From assembly GCA_003216635.1 (NCBI GenBank), contig QCIO01000008.1:1-53765 (forward strand): a stretch of DNA of 53,765 bases, written 5' to 3'. Below, one piece after another: positions 38,927-49,802 of the stretch (position 1 is its first letter; every line of letters begins with the position of its first letter). This stretch comes from Prochlorococcus sp. AG-402-L23 (GTDB lineage: Bacteria; Cyanobacteriota; Cyanobacteriia; PCC-6307; Cyanobiaceae). The position numbers and the translations under genes were made by a program. Under the pieces are notes generated by a model. It did not search any database. It was not told the origin of the DNA and saw only the letters and a program-made list of their open reading frames with translations.

Positions 38927-40018
38927 CTAAACATTAAATAAGAACTCCATTACATCTCCTTCGTTTACGACATATTCCTTACCTTCACTTTTTAATAAAC
39001 CTTTAGTTTTTGCATTTGCAATTGAACCAGATTCAATTAAATTTTGATACGAAATGGTTTGAGCTCTAATAAATCCTTTTTCAAAATCAGTATGTATGAC
39101 TCCTGCTGCTTGTGGTGCAGTCATCCCATCTTTTATGGTCCATGCTTTTGTTTCTTTTTCTCCAGTGGTGAAATAAGTTTTTAATCCCAGTAATTTATAT
39201 GTTGATCTAATTAAAGAACTTAATCCCCCTTCCTCTACTCCTAGACCAATAAGGTAGTCTTTTTTATCTTCTGGTTCTAACTCTATTAATTCAGATTCGA
39301 CTTGCGCTGATATTTTTATACATTCTGTATTTTCATTGCTTGCAAAACTCTGAACTTTTGATGAGAAATCATTACCTTCAGCTAAATCATTTTCATTCAA
39401 ATTTGTTGCGTAAATAATTGGTTTAGCAGTAAGGAAGCCTAGTTGCTTAATTATTGAATTTTCTTCTTCACTCAAAGATATTGATCTAACTGAAAGTCCT
39501 TTCTCTAGCTCTTCTTCAATTTTTTCTAGTAAATAATCTTCTTTTGCTGCCTCTTTACTAGTTCTAACCTGTTTTTTAATTCTTTCTCTTCTTTTTTGGA
39601 GTTGGGATAAATCAGCTAAATTCAATTCCAGATTAATTATCTCAATATCATCCAAGGGGTCTACCTTTCCAGAAACATGAATTACATCACTATCTTCAAA
39701 GCACCTCACAACATGAACTATTGCATCAACCTCCCTTATATTTGATAAAAATTTATTTCCCAAACCCTCACCTTTACTGGCTCCTTTTACTAGTCCTGCA
39801 ATATCTACAAATTCAATTTTAGTTGGGATAATATTTTGGCTAGAACTTAAATCACCTAACTCTTGCAACCTTTCATCTGGGACGGAAACTATACCTTTAT
39901 TAGGTTCTATAGTACAAAAGGGAAAATTAGCCGCTTGGGCTTTAGCATTTTCTACAAGTGCATTAAATAAAGTTGATTTTCCAACATTTGGTAATCCAAT
40001 AATACCGGCTTTTAACAT
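38927..40018 (-). CDS. ychF: Ribosome-binding ATPase/GTPase YchF (Obg family)
   Basis: 363 residues. G1 GLPNVGKSTLFNAL (Walker A), G3 DIAGLVKGASKGEGLGNKFL, and a NATNLNEND-like nucleotide-specificity region characteristic of YchF, which prefers ATP. C-terminal TGS domain ends in EYVVNEGDVMEFLFNV. Associates with ribosomes, influencing translation and stress responses. Length equals the family norm (363). Confidence 0.95.
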   Translation of the reverse strand: MLKAGIIGLPNVGKSTLFNALVENAKAQAANFPFCTIEPNKGIVSVPDERLQELGDLSSSQNIIPTKIEFVDIAGLVKGASKGEGLGNKFLSNIREVDAIVHVVRCFEDSDVIHVSGKVDPLDDIEIINLELNLADLSQLQKRRERIKKQVRTSKEAAKEDYLLEKIEEELEKGLSVRSISLSEEENSIIKQLGFLTAKPIIYATNLNENDLAEGNDFSSKVQSFASNENTECIKISAQVESELIELEPEDKKDYLIGLGVEEGGLSSLIRSTYKLLGLKTYFTTGEKETKAWTIKDGMTAPQAAGVIHTDFEKGFIRAQTISYQNLIESGSIANAKTKGLLKSEGKEYVVNEGDVMEFLFNV

Positions 40019-40161
40019 TTGAAAAAATTTATGGAAAAATTATCAAGGAAACATCTTCTAGTAATATAGTATTCACTTAACCAATCTTGGATAAGTTAAT
40101 TATAATTGTCTTGATTATTTATTTAGTTCCTAAATATTCTCTATTACTATTTTTAAAAGAA

Positions 40162-41223
40162 ATGCTTGATTTTATAAAAAAAAATATAAATCTAAGAAAT
40201 GGAATTATATTACTTTCTTTAACTATATTTTTTGTTTTTATAACTAATTCCTTCAAGAAAAATAAATCAAAAGATATTTCTGATTTTGTAGTTCAAGTTG
40301 AGAAAGGAATCCTCTCGGATTCAATTAATACTAGTGGTGAAATAAAAGCAATCAGAACAAGCAATATTGGGCCTAGAAAGCAAGGTGTTATAAAAGAAAT
40401 CAAGGTAGAGGAGGGAGATCTTGTGAAAAAAGCTCAGGTTTTAGCTTCTCTTGATGATGATGACTTCATTTATAAACTTAAAGAACTTGAATTAAATTTA
40501 GAAAAACAAAAAACTGAATTTTTAAGAAGGGAATACTTATATCAAGAAGGTGCAGTAAGCAAAGAAGATTATGAAAGTTATAAAAATAACTACAACATTA
40601 GTAGTGCCAAACTTAATGATGCAAAAACTGAAAAAAGTTTCTATTTAATTAAAGCTCCTTATGGAGGGAAAATAACCGCAAAATATGCTGAGATAGGATC
40701 TTATGTCACCCCAAGTACAAATTTAAGTTCAGACTCTAAAAATAAAAACTTTATTTTTGAATTATCAGAGGGGGTCGAAATTGTTGCCAAAGTTCCTGAG
40801 AGTGACATTGGTAGAATAAAAATAGGTCAAGAAGCCTCTGTAAGAATTGAGGCTTATCCCTCAAAAAAATATAGTGCCATAGTAAAGAAAATAGCTACTA
40901 GAGCTGTAAAAGATAATAATGTAACCTCATTTGAAGTAACTTTAAATTTTAAAGATATTTCTGAAGAAATTAAAATTGGAATGACTGCGGATCTTGAATT
41001 TAGAGTTGAAGGTAAGGAAGAAAAAATTCTTGTACCAACAGTTTCTATTGTCACTGAAAAAGGTGAAAAGGGAATTTTGAAAGTCGATAAAAACAATTCT
41101 CCCAAATTTGAAAAAATCGAAATTGGCATTAGTAGTGGAAATAAAACATCAATTATTGATGGATTAGAACCTGGAGAACAAATCTTTATTGATATTCCAC
41201 CTTGGGCTAAGAAGAGAAAATGA
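40162..41223 (+). CDS. HlyD-type efflux adaptor (periplasmic adaptor subunit)
   Basis: The frame can begin at a TTG at 40087, adding 25 hydrophobic residues. The ATG at 40162 (353 residues) gives the usual short cytoplasmic start and single anchor (IILLSLTIFFVFI). A lipoyl-like barrel-sandwich half follows (GPRKQGVIKEIKVEEGDLV), a coiled coil (LKELELNLEKQKTEFLRREYLYQ), the second half (YLIKAPYGGKITAKYAEIGSYV), and a beta-barrel domain. Works with an ABC or RND transporter and outer-membrane channel that are not in the window. Ends 4 bp into polA. Confidence 0.85.
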   Translation: MLDFIKKNINLRNGIILLSLTIFFVFITNSFKKNKSKDISDFVVQVEKGILSDSINTSGEIKAIRTSNIGPRKQGVIKEIKVEEGDLVKKAQVLASLDDDDFIYKLKELELNLEKQKTEFLRREYLYQEGAVSKEDYESYKNNYNISSAKLNDAKTEKSFYLIKAPYGGKITAKYAEIGSYVTPSTNLSSDSKNKNFIFELSEGVEIVAKVPESDIGRIKIGQEASVRIEAYPSKKYSAIVKKIATRAVKDNNVTSFEVTLNFKDISEEIKIGMTADLEFRVEGKEEKILVPTVSIVTEKGEKGILKVDKNNSPKFEKIEIGISSGNKTSIIDGLEPGEQIFIDIPPWAKKRK

Positions 41224-44150
41224 GTTTAAAATCAGAAAACTCTAAAAAACCAATTTTACTTTTAGTAGATGGTCACTCACTTGCTTTTAGAAGCTTCTAC
41301 GCATTTAGTAAAGGAATTGATGGAGGTTTAACTACCAAAGAGGGATTTCCAACAAGTGTCACCTATGGATTTCTTAAAAGCCTTCTGGATAATTGCAAAA
41401 ATATAAGTCCTGAGGGTGTTTGTATTACTTTTGATACTGAAAAACCTACTTTCAGGCATGAATTAGATCCAAACTATAAGGCCAATAGAGATGTAGCTCC
41501 AGATGTTTTTTTTCAGGATATTGAACAACTAGAAATCATTTTAGAAGAAAGTCTTAATTTACCAATTTTCAAATCTCCAGGTTACGAAGCAGATGATCTC
41601 CTTGGAACAATTGCAAATGACGCTTCTTCTAAAGGATGGTGCGTGAATATTCTTTCTGGAGATCGGGACTTATTTCAATTAGTTGATGATCAAAAAGATA
41701 TTTATGTACTTTATATGGGTGGTGGTCCATATTCAAAAAGTGGTAATCCAACTCTTATAAATGAAAATGGAGTAAAAGAAAAATTAGGTGTTGCTCCAGA
41801 AAGAGTAGTTGATCTTAAGGCTCTAACGGGTGATAGTTCTGATAATATTCCTGGAATTAAAGGGGTAGGTCCAAAAACTGCAATTAATCTACTAAAAGAA
41901 AACGATACACTTGATGGGATTTATAAGGCTTTGGACAAGATGCAGCAGAACAATGATAAAAAATATAAAGGATTCATCAAAGGGTCAGTTATAGAAAAGC
42001 TCAGAAACGATAAACATAATGCTTTTCTTTCCAGAGATTTAGCAAAAATAAATACTGAAGTACCTTTGATTTTAAGTAATGGTTATGAATTAAAAAAAAC
42101 AAATCAAAAACTACTTTCAGAGTCATTACAAAAACTAGAGCTATCAACACTACTTAGACAAATTGATATTTTCAATTCAACTTTCAGCAAAGGTGGTTAT
42201 GACAAAAATAATGTAGCTAAAGAGGAGGAGAAGGCACCAAAAGTCTCAAGTAATAATGAATTAGAAAATAGTGAAAATAAAATCCCTAAAATCAATGTAA
42301 CTGTTGTAAATGATTTTGAATTACTTGATAAATTAATTCAAAGATTAGACAAGACCAATCAAATAGTTTCTTTAGATACAGAGACCAATAGTTTAAATCC
42401 AATCGATGCGGAACTTGTTGGGATAGGGTTATGTCTTGGAGAAGAAAATGATGATTTATTTTATATACCTCTTGGTCATCAAACAAAAAAAGAGACGCCC
42501 AATCAATTATCAATTGAAGATGTTTTCTCAAAACTAAGAACTTGGATAGAAGATCCAAAAAAAGAAAAGGCACTCCAAAATTCTAAATTTGATAGGCAAA
42601 TATTTTTTAATCATGGACTTGATCTTAAAGGCGTAACCTTTGACACCTTGTTAGCAGACTACCTTCTTAATAATCAGGAGAAGCATGGGTTAAGTGAAAT
42701 TAGTTTTAGATTATTTGGATTTAAGCCCCCTTCATTTAAGGAAACAGTTGGGAAAAATAAAGACTTTTCATTTGTTGATATTGATGAAGCTAGTATTTAC
42801 TGCGGTTATGATGTATTTCTAACTTTTAAGATTGTCAAAATTTTTAAAGAAAGATTTTCAAAGGAAAAAGATGAATTAATCAAGTTGTTCGAAGAAATCG
42901 AGCTGCCTTTAGAGCCTGTATTGTCCCAAATGGAAATGAATGGCATAACCATCGACATACCTTATTTAGATAAACTCTCAAAAGAACTAAAAAGTACCTT
43001 AGAAGATATTGAAAGTAAAGTTTATGAATTGGCTGAAGAGAATTTTAATCTATCTTCACCAAAACAACTTGGTGAGATCTTGTTTGAAAAATTAAATTTA
43101 GATAAAAAGAAATCACGGAAAACAAAAACAGGATGGAGTACAGATGCAGTAGTTCTTGAAAGATTAGTTGACGAACATGAAATAATCCAACATTTAATAA
43201 AACATAGAACTCTCAGCAAATTACTTAGTACTTATATTGATGCTCTTCCAAATCTTATTAACAAAAAGACAGGAAGAGTTCATACAAACTTTAATCAAGC
43301 TGCTACAGCAACTGGCAGACTAAGCAGTAGCAATCCTAATCTTCAAAATATTCCAGTTAGGACTGAATTTAGTAGGAGAATAAGAAAAGCATTCTTGCCT
43401 GAAAAAGATTGGAAACTTTTATCAGCTGATTATTCTCAGATCGAGTTAAGAATACTTGCTCACTTAGCGGATGAAGAAATACTCATTAATGCATTTCATA
43501 AAAATGATGACATTCATTCTTTAACTGCAAGATTAATTTTTGAGAAAGAAGAAATATCTTCTGATGAGAGGAGAGTTGGAAAAACAATCAATTTTGGAGT
43601 TATCTATGGTATGGGAATAAAGAAGTTTGCACGTTCAACAGGAGTAAGTACTCCAGAGGCAAAAGAATTCCTAATAAAATACAAAGAAAGATATTCAAAA
43701 ATTTTCAAATTTCTTGAACTCCAAGAAAGGCTTGCCTTATCAAAAGGTTATGTTAAAACAATTTTTGGTCGAAAGAGAGAATTTAAGTTTGATAAAAATG
43801 GACTTGGAAGATTAATAGGGAAAGATCCTTACGAAATTGACTTGCAATCCGCAAGAAGGGCTGGCATGGAAGCACAGTCATTAAGAGCCGCAGCTAATGC
43901 ACCAATTCAGGGTTCAAGTGCAGACATTATTAAAATTGCAATGGTTCAACTAAATAAGAAATTCATAGAAATGAATGTTTCCGCAAAAATGCTTTTACAA
44001 GTACACGATGAATTATTGTTTGAAGTTGAACCAGATTCTTTGGAATTTACGACGAAATTAGTAAAGAAGACTATGGAAGATTGTGTAAAATTAAATGTGC
44101 CTCTTTTAGTTGATATTGGTATTGGAGAAAATTGGATGGAGACAAAATAA
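41220..44150 (+). CDS. polA: DNA polymerase I
   Basis: 976 residues. N-terminal 5'-3' exonuclease domain (LLLVDGHSLAFRSFYAF; YEADDLLGTIA; GDRDLFQLV; KGVGPKTAI). The 3'-5' proofreading domain keeps its metal ligands: DTET (ExoI), NSKFD (ExoII) and YCGYD (ExoIII), so proofreading should be active. Polymerase motifs: A DYSQIELRI, B RRVGKTINFGVIYG, C QVHDELLFEV. Start overlaps the adaptor gene's stop (ATGA). Cell role: repair and Okazaki-fragment processing. Confidence 0.97.
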   Translation: MSLKSENSKKPILLLVDGHSLAFRSFYAFSKGIDGGLTTKEGFPTSVTYGFLKSLLDNCKNISPEGVCITFDTEKPTFRHELDPNYKANRDVAPDVFFQDIEQLEIILEESLNLPIFKSPGYEADDLLGTIANDASSKGWCVNILSGDRDLFQLVDDQKDIYVLYMGGGPYSKSGNPTLINENGVKEKLGVAPERVVDLKALTGDSSDNIPGIKGVGPKTAINLLKENDTLDGIYKALDKMQQNNDKKYKGFIKGSVIEKLRNDKHNAFLSRDLAKINTEVPLILSNGYELKKTNQKLLSESLQKLELSTLLRQIDIFNSTFSKGGYDKNNVAKEEEKAPKVSSNNELENSENKIPKINVTVVNDFELLDKLIQRLDKTNQIVSLDTETNSLNPIDAELVGIGLCLGEENDDLFYIPLGHQTKKETPNQLSIEDVFSKLRTWIEDPKKEKALQNSKFDRQIFFNHGLDLKGVTFDTLLADYLLNNQEKHGLSEISFRLFGFKPPSFKETVGKNKDFSFVDIDEASIYCGYDVFLTFKIVKIFKERFSKEKDELIKLFEEIELPLEPVLSQMEMNGITIDIPYLDKLSKELKSTLEDIESKVYELAEENFNLSSPKQLGEILFEKLNLDKKKSRKTKTGWSTDAVVLERLVDEHEIIQHLIKHRTLSKLLSTYIDALPNLINKKTGRVHTNFNQAATATGRLSSSNPNLQNIPVRTEFSRRIRKAFLPEKDWKLLSADYSQIELRILAHLADEEILINAFHKNDDIHSLTARLIFEKEEISSDERRVGKTINFGVIYGMGIKKFARSTGVSTPEAKEFLIKYKERYSKIFKFLELQERLALSKGYVKTIFGRKREFKFDKNGLGRLIGKDPYEIDLQSARRAGMEAQSLRAAANAPIQGSSADIIKIAMVQLNKKFIEMNVSAKMLLQVHDELLFEVEPDSLEFTTKLVKKTMEDCVKLNVPLLVDIGIGENWMETK

Positions 44151-44174
44151 ACCTTATGAAATACTTAATTTAAG

Positions 44175-45644
44175 ATGATCAAACTTTTTAATACTTTAAG
44201 CAAAAGAGTTGAGGTTTTTAAGCCTATTGATGATGTGGTAAAAATTTATTGTTGTGGAGTAACTGTTTATGATTTATGTCATCTTGGTCATGCCAGAAGT
44301 TATATAGCTTGGGATGTATTGAGAAGATTTTTAATTTACAGTGATTTCAAAGTGAAGTATGTTCAAAATTTTACAGATATTGATGACAAGATCTTAAAAA
44401 GAGCTAAAGAAGAAAGCAGTTCAATGAAGGAAGTATCTGAAAAAAATATTATTGAATTTCATAAAGATATGGATTCTTTAGGAATAATGCGTCCGGATAG
44501 TATGCCAAGAGCAACGAATCATATATGCAATATCTGCTCCTTCATAACAATCCTTGAGGACAAAGGTTATGCATACTCTATGGATGGAGATGTTTATTAT
44601 TCTGTTTTTAAAAATAAAAATTATGGAAAGCTAAGTAATCAAAATATACAAGAACAAAATATCAATCAGCAAGGAAGAATGGCTAATGATGAAAATAGTA
44701 AAAAACTTAATCCGCAAGATTTTGCACTATGGAAAAAAGCCAAAGATGGTGAACCATTTTTTGATTCGCCATGGGGTAAAGGTAGACCAGGATGGCATAT
44801 TGAATGTTCGGCGATGGTTAAAGATGAATTAGGAGAAACTATTGATATCCATTTAGGTGGTTCTGATTTGATTTTTCCACATCATGAAAATGAAATCGCC
44901 CAATCAGAAGCAGCCAATGGTAAAAAGCTAGCGAACTATTGGCTACATAATGGGATGGTCAATGTAAATGGACAAAAGATGAGTAAATCCCTTAAAAATT
45001 TTAAAACTATCAGAGAGCTAATTAAGTCAGGCATAAGCCCTATGACTTTGCGATATTTTGTTATGACTGTGAATTATAGAAAACCTCTTGATTTTACTGA
45101 AGAAGCTTTAAGGAGTGCTTCAGAAGCTTGGAAAAACATTAATGTAGCCCTTTCTTTTATGGACCTTACAAAAGGTGCTTTTAGATCAATTGATAAAAAT
45201 GAATCTATCGAAGAAGAATATAAAGAAAAAATAAGTTTTGAATTATCTCAAAAAAAGCTTAAATTTTCTGAGGCTCTGGGAAATGATCTTAACACAGCAG
45301 GTGCTATTGCAATTATTTATGATTTAGCGAAACCATTAAAAAATTTTTTAAACCAATTTCAAAGGGTTGAAGCTTTTAAAATAGAACTAAATAAAAAATT
45401 CTTTCTACTTGAGAATTTTAAAACTCTTGAAAAGTTGACTGAGGTACTTGGTCTTAAAAAAGAGGTTTTAGTAAGAGAAAGTAAAATAACAGTAGAAGAA
45501 ATATCATCGCTTATTAATGAAAGATTGAAAGCAAAAAAGGAAAATAATTATGCGAAGGCCGATGGAATCAGGAATTTGTTAAAAGAAAAAGGTATTGAAC
45601 TTATTGATCAATCAAAGGAAATAACAAAATGGATAAGGGTCTAA
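44175..45644 (+). CDS. cysS: Cysteinyl-tRNA synthetase
   Basis: 489 residues. Class-I signatures HLGH (in YDLCHLGHARSY) and KMSKS (in QKMSKSLKNF). Zn-binding residues are visible as Cys in IYCCGVTVYD and in WHIECSAM, with HHENEIAQSE. C-terminal DALR-type tRNA-binding region. Charges tRNA-Cys with cysteine. Starts 24 bp after polA, so they may be co-transcribed. Confidence 0.97.
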   Translation: MIKLFNTLSKRVEVFKPIDDVVKIYCCGVTVYDLCHLGHARSYIAWDVLRRFLIYSDFKVKYVQNFTDIDDKILKRAKEESSSMKEVSEKNIIEFHKDMDSLGIMRPDSMPRATNHICNICSFITILEDKGYAYSMDGDVYYSVFKNKNYGKLSNQNIQEQNINQQGRMANDENSKKLNPQDFALWKKAKDGEPFFDSPWGKGRPGWHIECSAMVKDELGETIDIHLGGSDLIFPHHENEIAQSEAANGKKLANYWLHNGMVNVNGQKMSKSLKNFKTIRELIKSGISPMTLRYFVMTVNYRKPLDFTEEALRSASEAWKNINVALSFMDLTKGAFRSIDKNESIEEEYKEKISFELSQKKLKFSEALGNDLNTAGAIAIIYDLAKPLKNFLNQFQRVEAFKIELNKKFFLLENFKTLEKLTEVLGLKKEVLVRESKITVEEISSLINERLKAKKENNYAKADGIRNLLKEKGIELIDQSKEITKWIRV

Positions 45645-45726
45645 ATTTTAAGAAAAAAACCAATTTGATATTTTTGTTTTTTAAATACACCTTTAAATGG
45701 GAAGATATTAAAAATATCAGAGAAAA

Positions 45727-46956
45727 TTGAAATACATTACTGTGCTCGGTTCTACTGGTTCAATAGGGACTCAAACTCTCGAAATAGCTAGTGAGCAGCC
45801 TGATAAGTTTAAAGCCGTAGCTCTTTCAGCAGGAAGAAATATTAATTTATTAACTGAACAAGTTAAAACACATCAACCAGAAGTAGTTGCAATTGAGGAT
45901 GAAAATCTTATAGAAGATTTAAAAGATAATATTAATAACTTAGATTTGGATAGTGCCCCCTTGGTTTTAGGTGGAAAGGATGGGATTAACGCAGTTGCAG
46001 CTTGGGATAAGGCAGATACTGTGGTAACTGGGATAGTAGGCTGTGCAGGTTTAATTCCAACAATGTCAGCAATTAATGCGGGTAAAAATATTGCACTTGC
46101 TAACAAAGAAACTTTAATTGCGGCAGGGCCAATTGTTATTCCTGCATTAAAGAAAAATAATAGTAGGTTATTACCTGCCGATTCAGAACACTCTGCTATC
46201 TTTCAATGTTTACAAGGATTACCTAATTATGAAAATGCAGATTTTTCAACAGGAGAGATGCCTAAGGGTTTAAAAGCCATACATTTAACAGCTTCTGGTG
46301 GTGCTTTCAGAGATTGGGCCGTTGAGGATTTAAAACATGTCACAGTGGAAGATGCGACTTCACATCCTAATTGGGATATGGGAAAAAAAATAACTGTAGA
46401 TTCTGCAACTCTTATGAATAAAGGATTAGAAGTTATAGAAGCTCATTATTTATTTGGGACCTCTTACGAAAATATCGAAATAGTTATCCACCCTCAAAGT
46501 ATTATTCATTCAATGATTGAGATGGAAGATTCTTCAGTATTAGCTCAATTAGGTTGGCCAGATATGAAGCTACCTATTTTATATGCGATGAGTTGGCCTG
46601 AAAGATTTAAAACAAATTGGAAAAGATTAAACCTAAGTGAAATTGGAAAATTAACTTTTAAAGAGCCAGACGAGTTTAAATATCCATGCATGGGACTTGC
46701 CTATGCCGCAGGGAAATCTTCTGGGACTATGCCTGCAGTCTTAAATGCTGCTAATGAAATGGCTGTTGAACAATTCCTTAAAGAAAAAATTTCTTTTCAA
46801 GAAATTCCAACATTTATAAGTAAAGCTTGTGAATCACATATGGAGAATTTGAATTTGAGTCCCGAATTGGAGGATATTCTTGAAGTAGACAATTGGGCCA
46901 GACTTTTTGTTAAGAAAGAAATTAAAAAAGGAAAAAAATACGTAAGTATTGGATAA
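45727..46956 (+). CDS. dxr: 1-deoxy-D-xylulose 5-phosphate reductoisomerase
   Basis: 409 residues, TTG start. Second step of the MEP isoprenoid pathway: DXP to MEP with NADPH. NADPH-binding [11 protein letters not shown] at the N-terminus, [12 protein letters not shown], metal/substrate residues in [11 protein letters not shown] and ASGGAFRDW, and [21 protein letters not shown]. Supplies precursors of carotenoids and the chlorophyll phytyl chain. The ferredoxin-like gene starts 2 bp after the stop. Confidence 0.97.
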   Translation: MKYITVLGSTGSIGTQTLEIASEQPDKFKAVALSAGRNINLLTEQVKTHQPEVVAIEDENLIEDLKDNINNLDLDSAPLVLGGKDGINAVAAWDKADTVVTGIVGCAGLIPTMSAINAGKNIALANKETLIAAGPIVIPALKKNNSRLLPADSEHSAIFQCLQGLPNYENADFSTGEMPKGLKAIHLTASGGAFRDWAVEDLKHVTVEDATSHPNWDMGKKITVDSATLMNKGLEVIEAHYLFGTSYENIEIVIHPQSIIHSMIEMEDSSVLAQLGWPDMKLPILYAMSWPERFKTNWKRLNLSEIGKLTFKEPDEFKYPCMGLAYAAGKSSGTMPAVLNAANEMAVEQFLKEKISFQEIPTFISKACESHMENLNLSPELEDILEVDNWARLFVKKEIKKGKKYVSIG

Positions 46957-46958
46957 AA

Positions 46959-47303
46959 GTGAATATTAAAAAGCATCTTCTACTATGCGCAACACCCACA
47001 AAACAGAAATGCTTTAAAGGCAATGAAGGTCAAAAAACATGGGAATGTCTGAAAAAGACTTTAAAAATATTTGAGAATGATCCCTCTACAAAAAACGTTC
47101 AAATATTAAGATCAAAAGCTGACTGTTTAAGGATATGTAAGAACGGCCCAATTCTTCTTGTTTGGCCTGATGGTATTTGGTACGAAAAAGTTTCTCCAGA
47201 AAAAATTTCAGAAATTTTTACTTCACATATTATTAACGGTAAGCCAATAGAAAAATGGATTTTTAAAAAAACACCATTTTTAAATAGTACTAGATACTCA
47301 TAA
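46959..47303 (+). CDS. Thioredoxin-fold [2Fe-2S] ferredoxin-like protein
   Basis: 114 residues, GTG start. Layout of the short-chain thioredoxin-like ferredoxins: LLLCATPTKQKCF near the N-terminus (two cysteines) and ADCLRICKNGPILLVWPDGIWYEKV (two more, with the invariant GP and WPDG-type end). Four cysteines bind one [2Fe-2S] cluster; an electron carrier. Often beside dxr-type genes in cyanobacteria; here the spacing is 2 bp, implying one transcript with dxr. Convergent overlap of 14 bp with the hydrolase. Confidence 0.85.
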   Translation: MNIKKHLLLCATPTKQKCFKGNEGQKTWECLKKTLKIFENDPSTKNVQILRSKADCLRICKNGPILLVWPDGIWYEKVSPEKISEIFTSHIINGKPIEKWIFKKTPFLNSTRYS

Positions 47304-48375
47304 ACCAGTTCGTTACGACTTCGTCTGACCAGCAGCCATTAATCGAATGAAAACCATTGTGACCTCCTTTTTTAGTTATAAAAATAGTAAATTTGTCAAT
47401 AAATTTCCCTCTTAAATTCAAAGTTGCATTATATGGAACCCAAGGATCATCCTTGGCATGAATAAAAAGCATTTGAGGTATTTTTTTTATTGAGTTATGG
47501 ATTCTAAATATTGGAGAAGCTTTTAAATAATAATCTTCTAAAGAATTAAATCCCCAACTTGGAGCTGTAAATTTCTGATCAAATTCCCTTATACTTTTTA
47601 AAGCTCTAATTTTTTTTCTTAATTTCTCATTATTAAGAATTTTGCCTTCATCATTAAATCCGTCCCATAACTGATTTTTTAAGCGATGAAGTAACCATTT
47701 TTGGTAGATATAATTTCTAGATTTCTCAATGCAGAGACTGCATGATGATAAATCTAAAGGGCTACTCACACAGGCTAGGCCATCTAAAAGTTTTTCTCCT
47801 TTGTTTTCATCATAATCTAAGCATGCATTTAAAAGAATTGTTCCGCCTAAAGATAATCCAACTCCGTAAATTGGAAGATTATTCATCTTAATGAGATCTT
47901 TAAATTCTAAATTAATGAATTTTTTAAAATATTTAATTGCTGAAATAACATCACTGGAGCATCTAGCACAATAATTTCCTTTAGCTAAATATCTCGCAGA
48001 CCCAGATCCTCTTAGATTCAATTTAAGAACTCCAAAACCATTTTTTGCCAATTTCCTTGAGATTCTTCTTAAACCAAACCTTTTAGTTGAGCCCCCTAAG
48101 CCATGTGTAACGATTACAAAACCTCTAAGAGAGTTTAAGTTTTCAGGTAATTCTAAAAACCCTAAAAGATAATCACATTCAAATTTTTTAGAAAGAATTT
48201 TATTAATCGGAAAGAATATTTTTTTATTTTTTTTTGATTTGCCAAAATCAATAACAAAAGTATCTCTCAAAGTTTGTAAGTCGCCACCTATCCAAGGTAA
48301 GACTTCTTGAAATGGCTTATTTTTTAAGTAATCTGAAAAACTAAAAGATATACTATTATTTCTCCCCAACTCCAA
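47290..48375 (-). CDS. Alpha/beta hydrolase of the YheT family (UPF0017)
   Basis: 361 residues. Motifs: IVTHGLGGSTKRFGLR (oxyanion hole), the nucleophile elbow YGVGLSLGGTILLNAC (catalytic Ser), the acid in FIHAKDDPWVP and the terminal His in KKGGHNGF. Likely a carboxylesterase or lipase acting on short esters; substrate unknown. A run of cysteines near the cap (CARCSSDV; SSCSLC) is unusual for the family. Its start overlaps the end of pntB by 20 bp. Confidence 0.9.
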   Translation of the reverse strand: MELGRNNSISFSFSDYLKNKPFQEVLPWIGGDLQTLRDTFVIDFGKSKKNKKIFFPINKILSKKFECDYLLGFLELPENLNSLRGFVIVTHGLGGSTKRFGLRRISRKLAKNGFGVLKLNLRGSGSARYLAKGNYCARCSSDVISAIKYFKKFINLEFKDLIKMNNLPIYGVGLSLGGTILLNACLDYDENKGEKLLDGLACVSSPLDLSSCSLCIEKSRNYIYQKWLLHRLKNQLWDGFNDEGKILNNEKLRKKIRALKSIREFDQKFTAPSWGFNSLEDYYLKASPIFRIHNSIKKIPQMLFIHAKDDPWVPYNATLNLRGKFIDKFTIFITKKGGHNGFHSINGCWSDEVVTNWFMSI

Positions 48376-49795
48376 GATCCTTTAATTCTCCAATCAAATC
48401 ATTCAGTACCTTTTTTGCATCACCAAAGACCATTGAAGTATTTGGCAGATCAAATAAATCATTTTTTATTCCGGAGTAACCTGCACTCATACCACGTTTA
48501 ATTACAAATACCGTTCTTGCTTCCTGCACATCAAGAACTGGCATGCCATATAAAGGAGAAGAACTATCATTTTTAGCTTGAGGATTAACCACATCATTTG
48601 CACCTAAAACTAAAACTACATCCGTTGCTGGAAAATCAGGATTTACAACGTCCATCTCTTTAAGTTGTTCGTAAGGAACATCTGCTTCTGCTAAAAGTAC
48701 ATTCATATGTCCAGGCATCCTCCCTGCTACAGGATGAATTGCGTAAACAACTTCAATACCATTTTGCTCTAGTTTTTTTGTCACTTCCCTTAAAGTATGT
48801 TGAGCTTGAGCTACTGCTAGACCATAACCAGGAACAATTATTACCTTGTTGGCTGCCTCTAAAGTCAATGCACATTCTTCAACACTGCAAGAAGTTATAT
48901 TTGTATATTCTCCTGAACCAGAAGAGGCTGTACTTTGTGCAGATAAAGATCCTCCAAAAAGAACTGAGACCAATGATCTATTCATACCCTTGCACATTAC
49001 TTGAGTAAGTATTAGACCTGCCGCTCCAACCATTGCGCCTGCTACTATCAAAAGCTGACTATCTACAACGAAGCCTGCTGCTGCTGCTGCAATCCCTGAA
49101 TAGCTATTTAATAGAGATATAACTACTGGCATATCAGCTCCACCAATTGGCAAAGTGACTCCAATACCTAATAAAGAAGAAACTATAACTAAAAGCCAAA
49201 TAGAACTTGTATTGCCGTTTATCAAATCAAAAAAGGCTATCAAGGAAGCAACTGCAAAAACAATATTTACAAAATGTCTAACTTTGCTCTGAGTCCATCC
49301 TGGAGTTGACAACCAACCCTGTAACTTTGCCATCGCCACAATTGAACCTGTGAAAGTTATGGCACCAACAAATATAGAAACAGATATTGAAACTTCGTTA
49401 ATCAGTGACTTAAAAAAATCAAAATTTTCTTGGCCACCAGATATAGGAAAAATAGCTACTCCCAAGGCCACTAAAAGTGATGACATTCCTCCACAACCAT
49501 TGAATAATGCCACTGTTTCGGGCATAGAGGTCATAGGTACTTTTTTTGCAAGTATTGCTCCGAAAAAACTACCTATGATTGATCCAATTATTATCCAAAT
49601 CCAAGACTGAATAGCAATTCCAGAAGTGCCTAAATAATAAGAAAGTAATCCTACTACTGATAGCGACATTGCAAATGCAGCTAATCTATTAGCATCCCTT
49701 GCTGATTTTACTTTTGACAATCCTTTTATTCCCAAAGCCAGTAAAAGTACTGCTAGAAGGTCAATAACGAATTTAATGATTACAGGTAGATTCAT
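48356..49795 (-). CDS. pntB: NAD(P) transhydrogenase subunit beta
   Basis: 479 residues. N-terminal membrane part with about nine hydrophobic helices (proton channel), C-terminal dIII domain that binds NADP(H): VIIVPGYGLAVAQAQHTLREV and GRMPGHMNVLLAEADV. Couples proton flow to hydride transfer between NADH and NADP+. Follows the small alpha subunit by 7 bp in the order pntA1-pntA2-pntB. Confidence 0.96.
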   Translation of the reverse strand: MNLPVIIKFVIDLLAVLLLALGIKGLSKVKSARDANRLAAFAMSLSVVGLLSYYLGTSGIAIQSWIWIIIGSIIGSFFGAILAKKVPMTSMPETVALFNGCGGMSSLLVALGVAIFPISGGQENFDFFKSLINEVSISVSIFVGAITFTGSIVAMAKLQGWLSTPGWTQSKVRHFVNIVFAVASLIAFFDLINGNTSSIWLLVIVSSLLGIGVTLPIGGADMPVVISLLNSYSGIAAAAAGFVVDSQLLIVAGAMVGAAGLILTQVMCKGMNRSLVSVLFGGSLSAQSTASSGSGEYTNITSCSVEECALTLEAANKVIIVPGYGLAVAQAQHTLREVTKKLEQNGIEVVYAIHPVAGRMPGHMNVLLAEADVPYEQLKEMDVVNPDFPATDVVLVLGANDVVNPQAKNDSSSPLYGMPVLDVQEARTVFVIKRGMSAGYSGIKNDLFDLPNTSMVFGDAKKVLNDLIGELKDLGVGEK

Positions 49796-49802
49796 GTTAA
49801 AA

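Noticed and set aside
42292-42573. 93-codon minus-strand frame inside polA
   Set aside because: Antisense to the intact proofreading domain; shadow.
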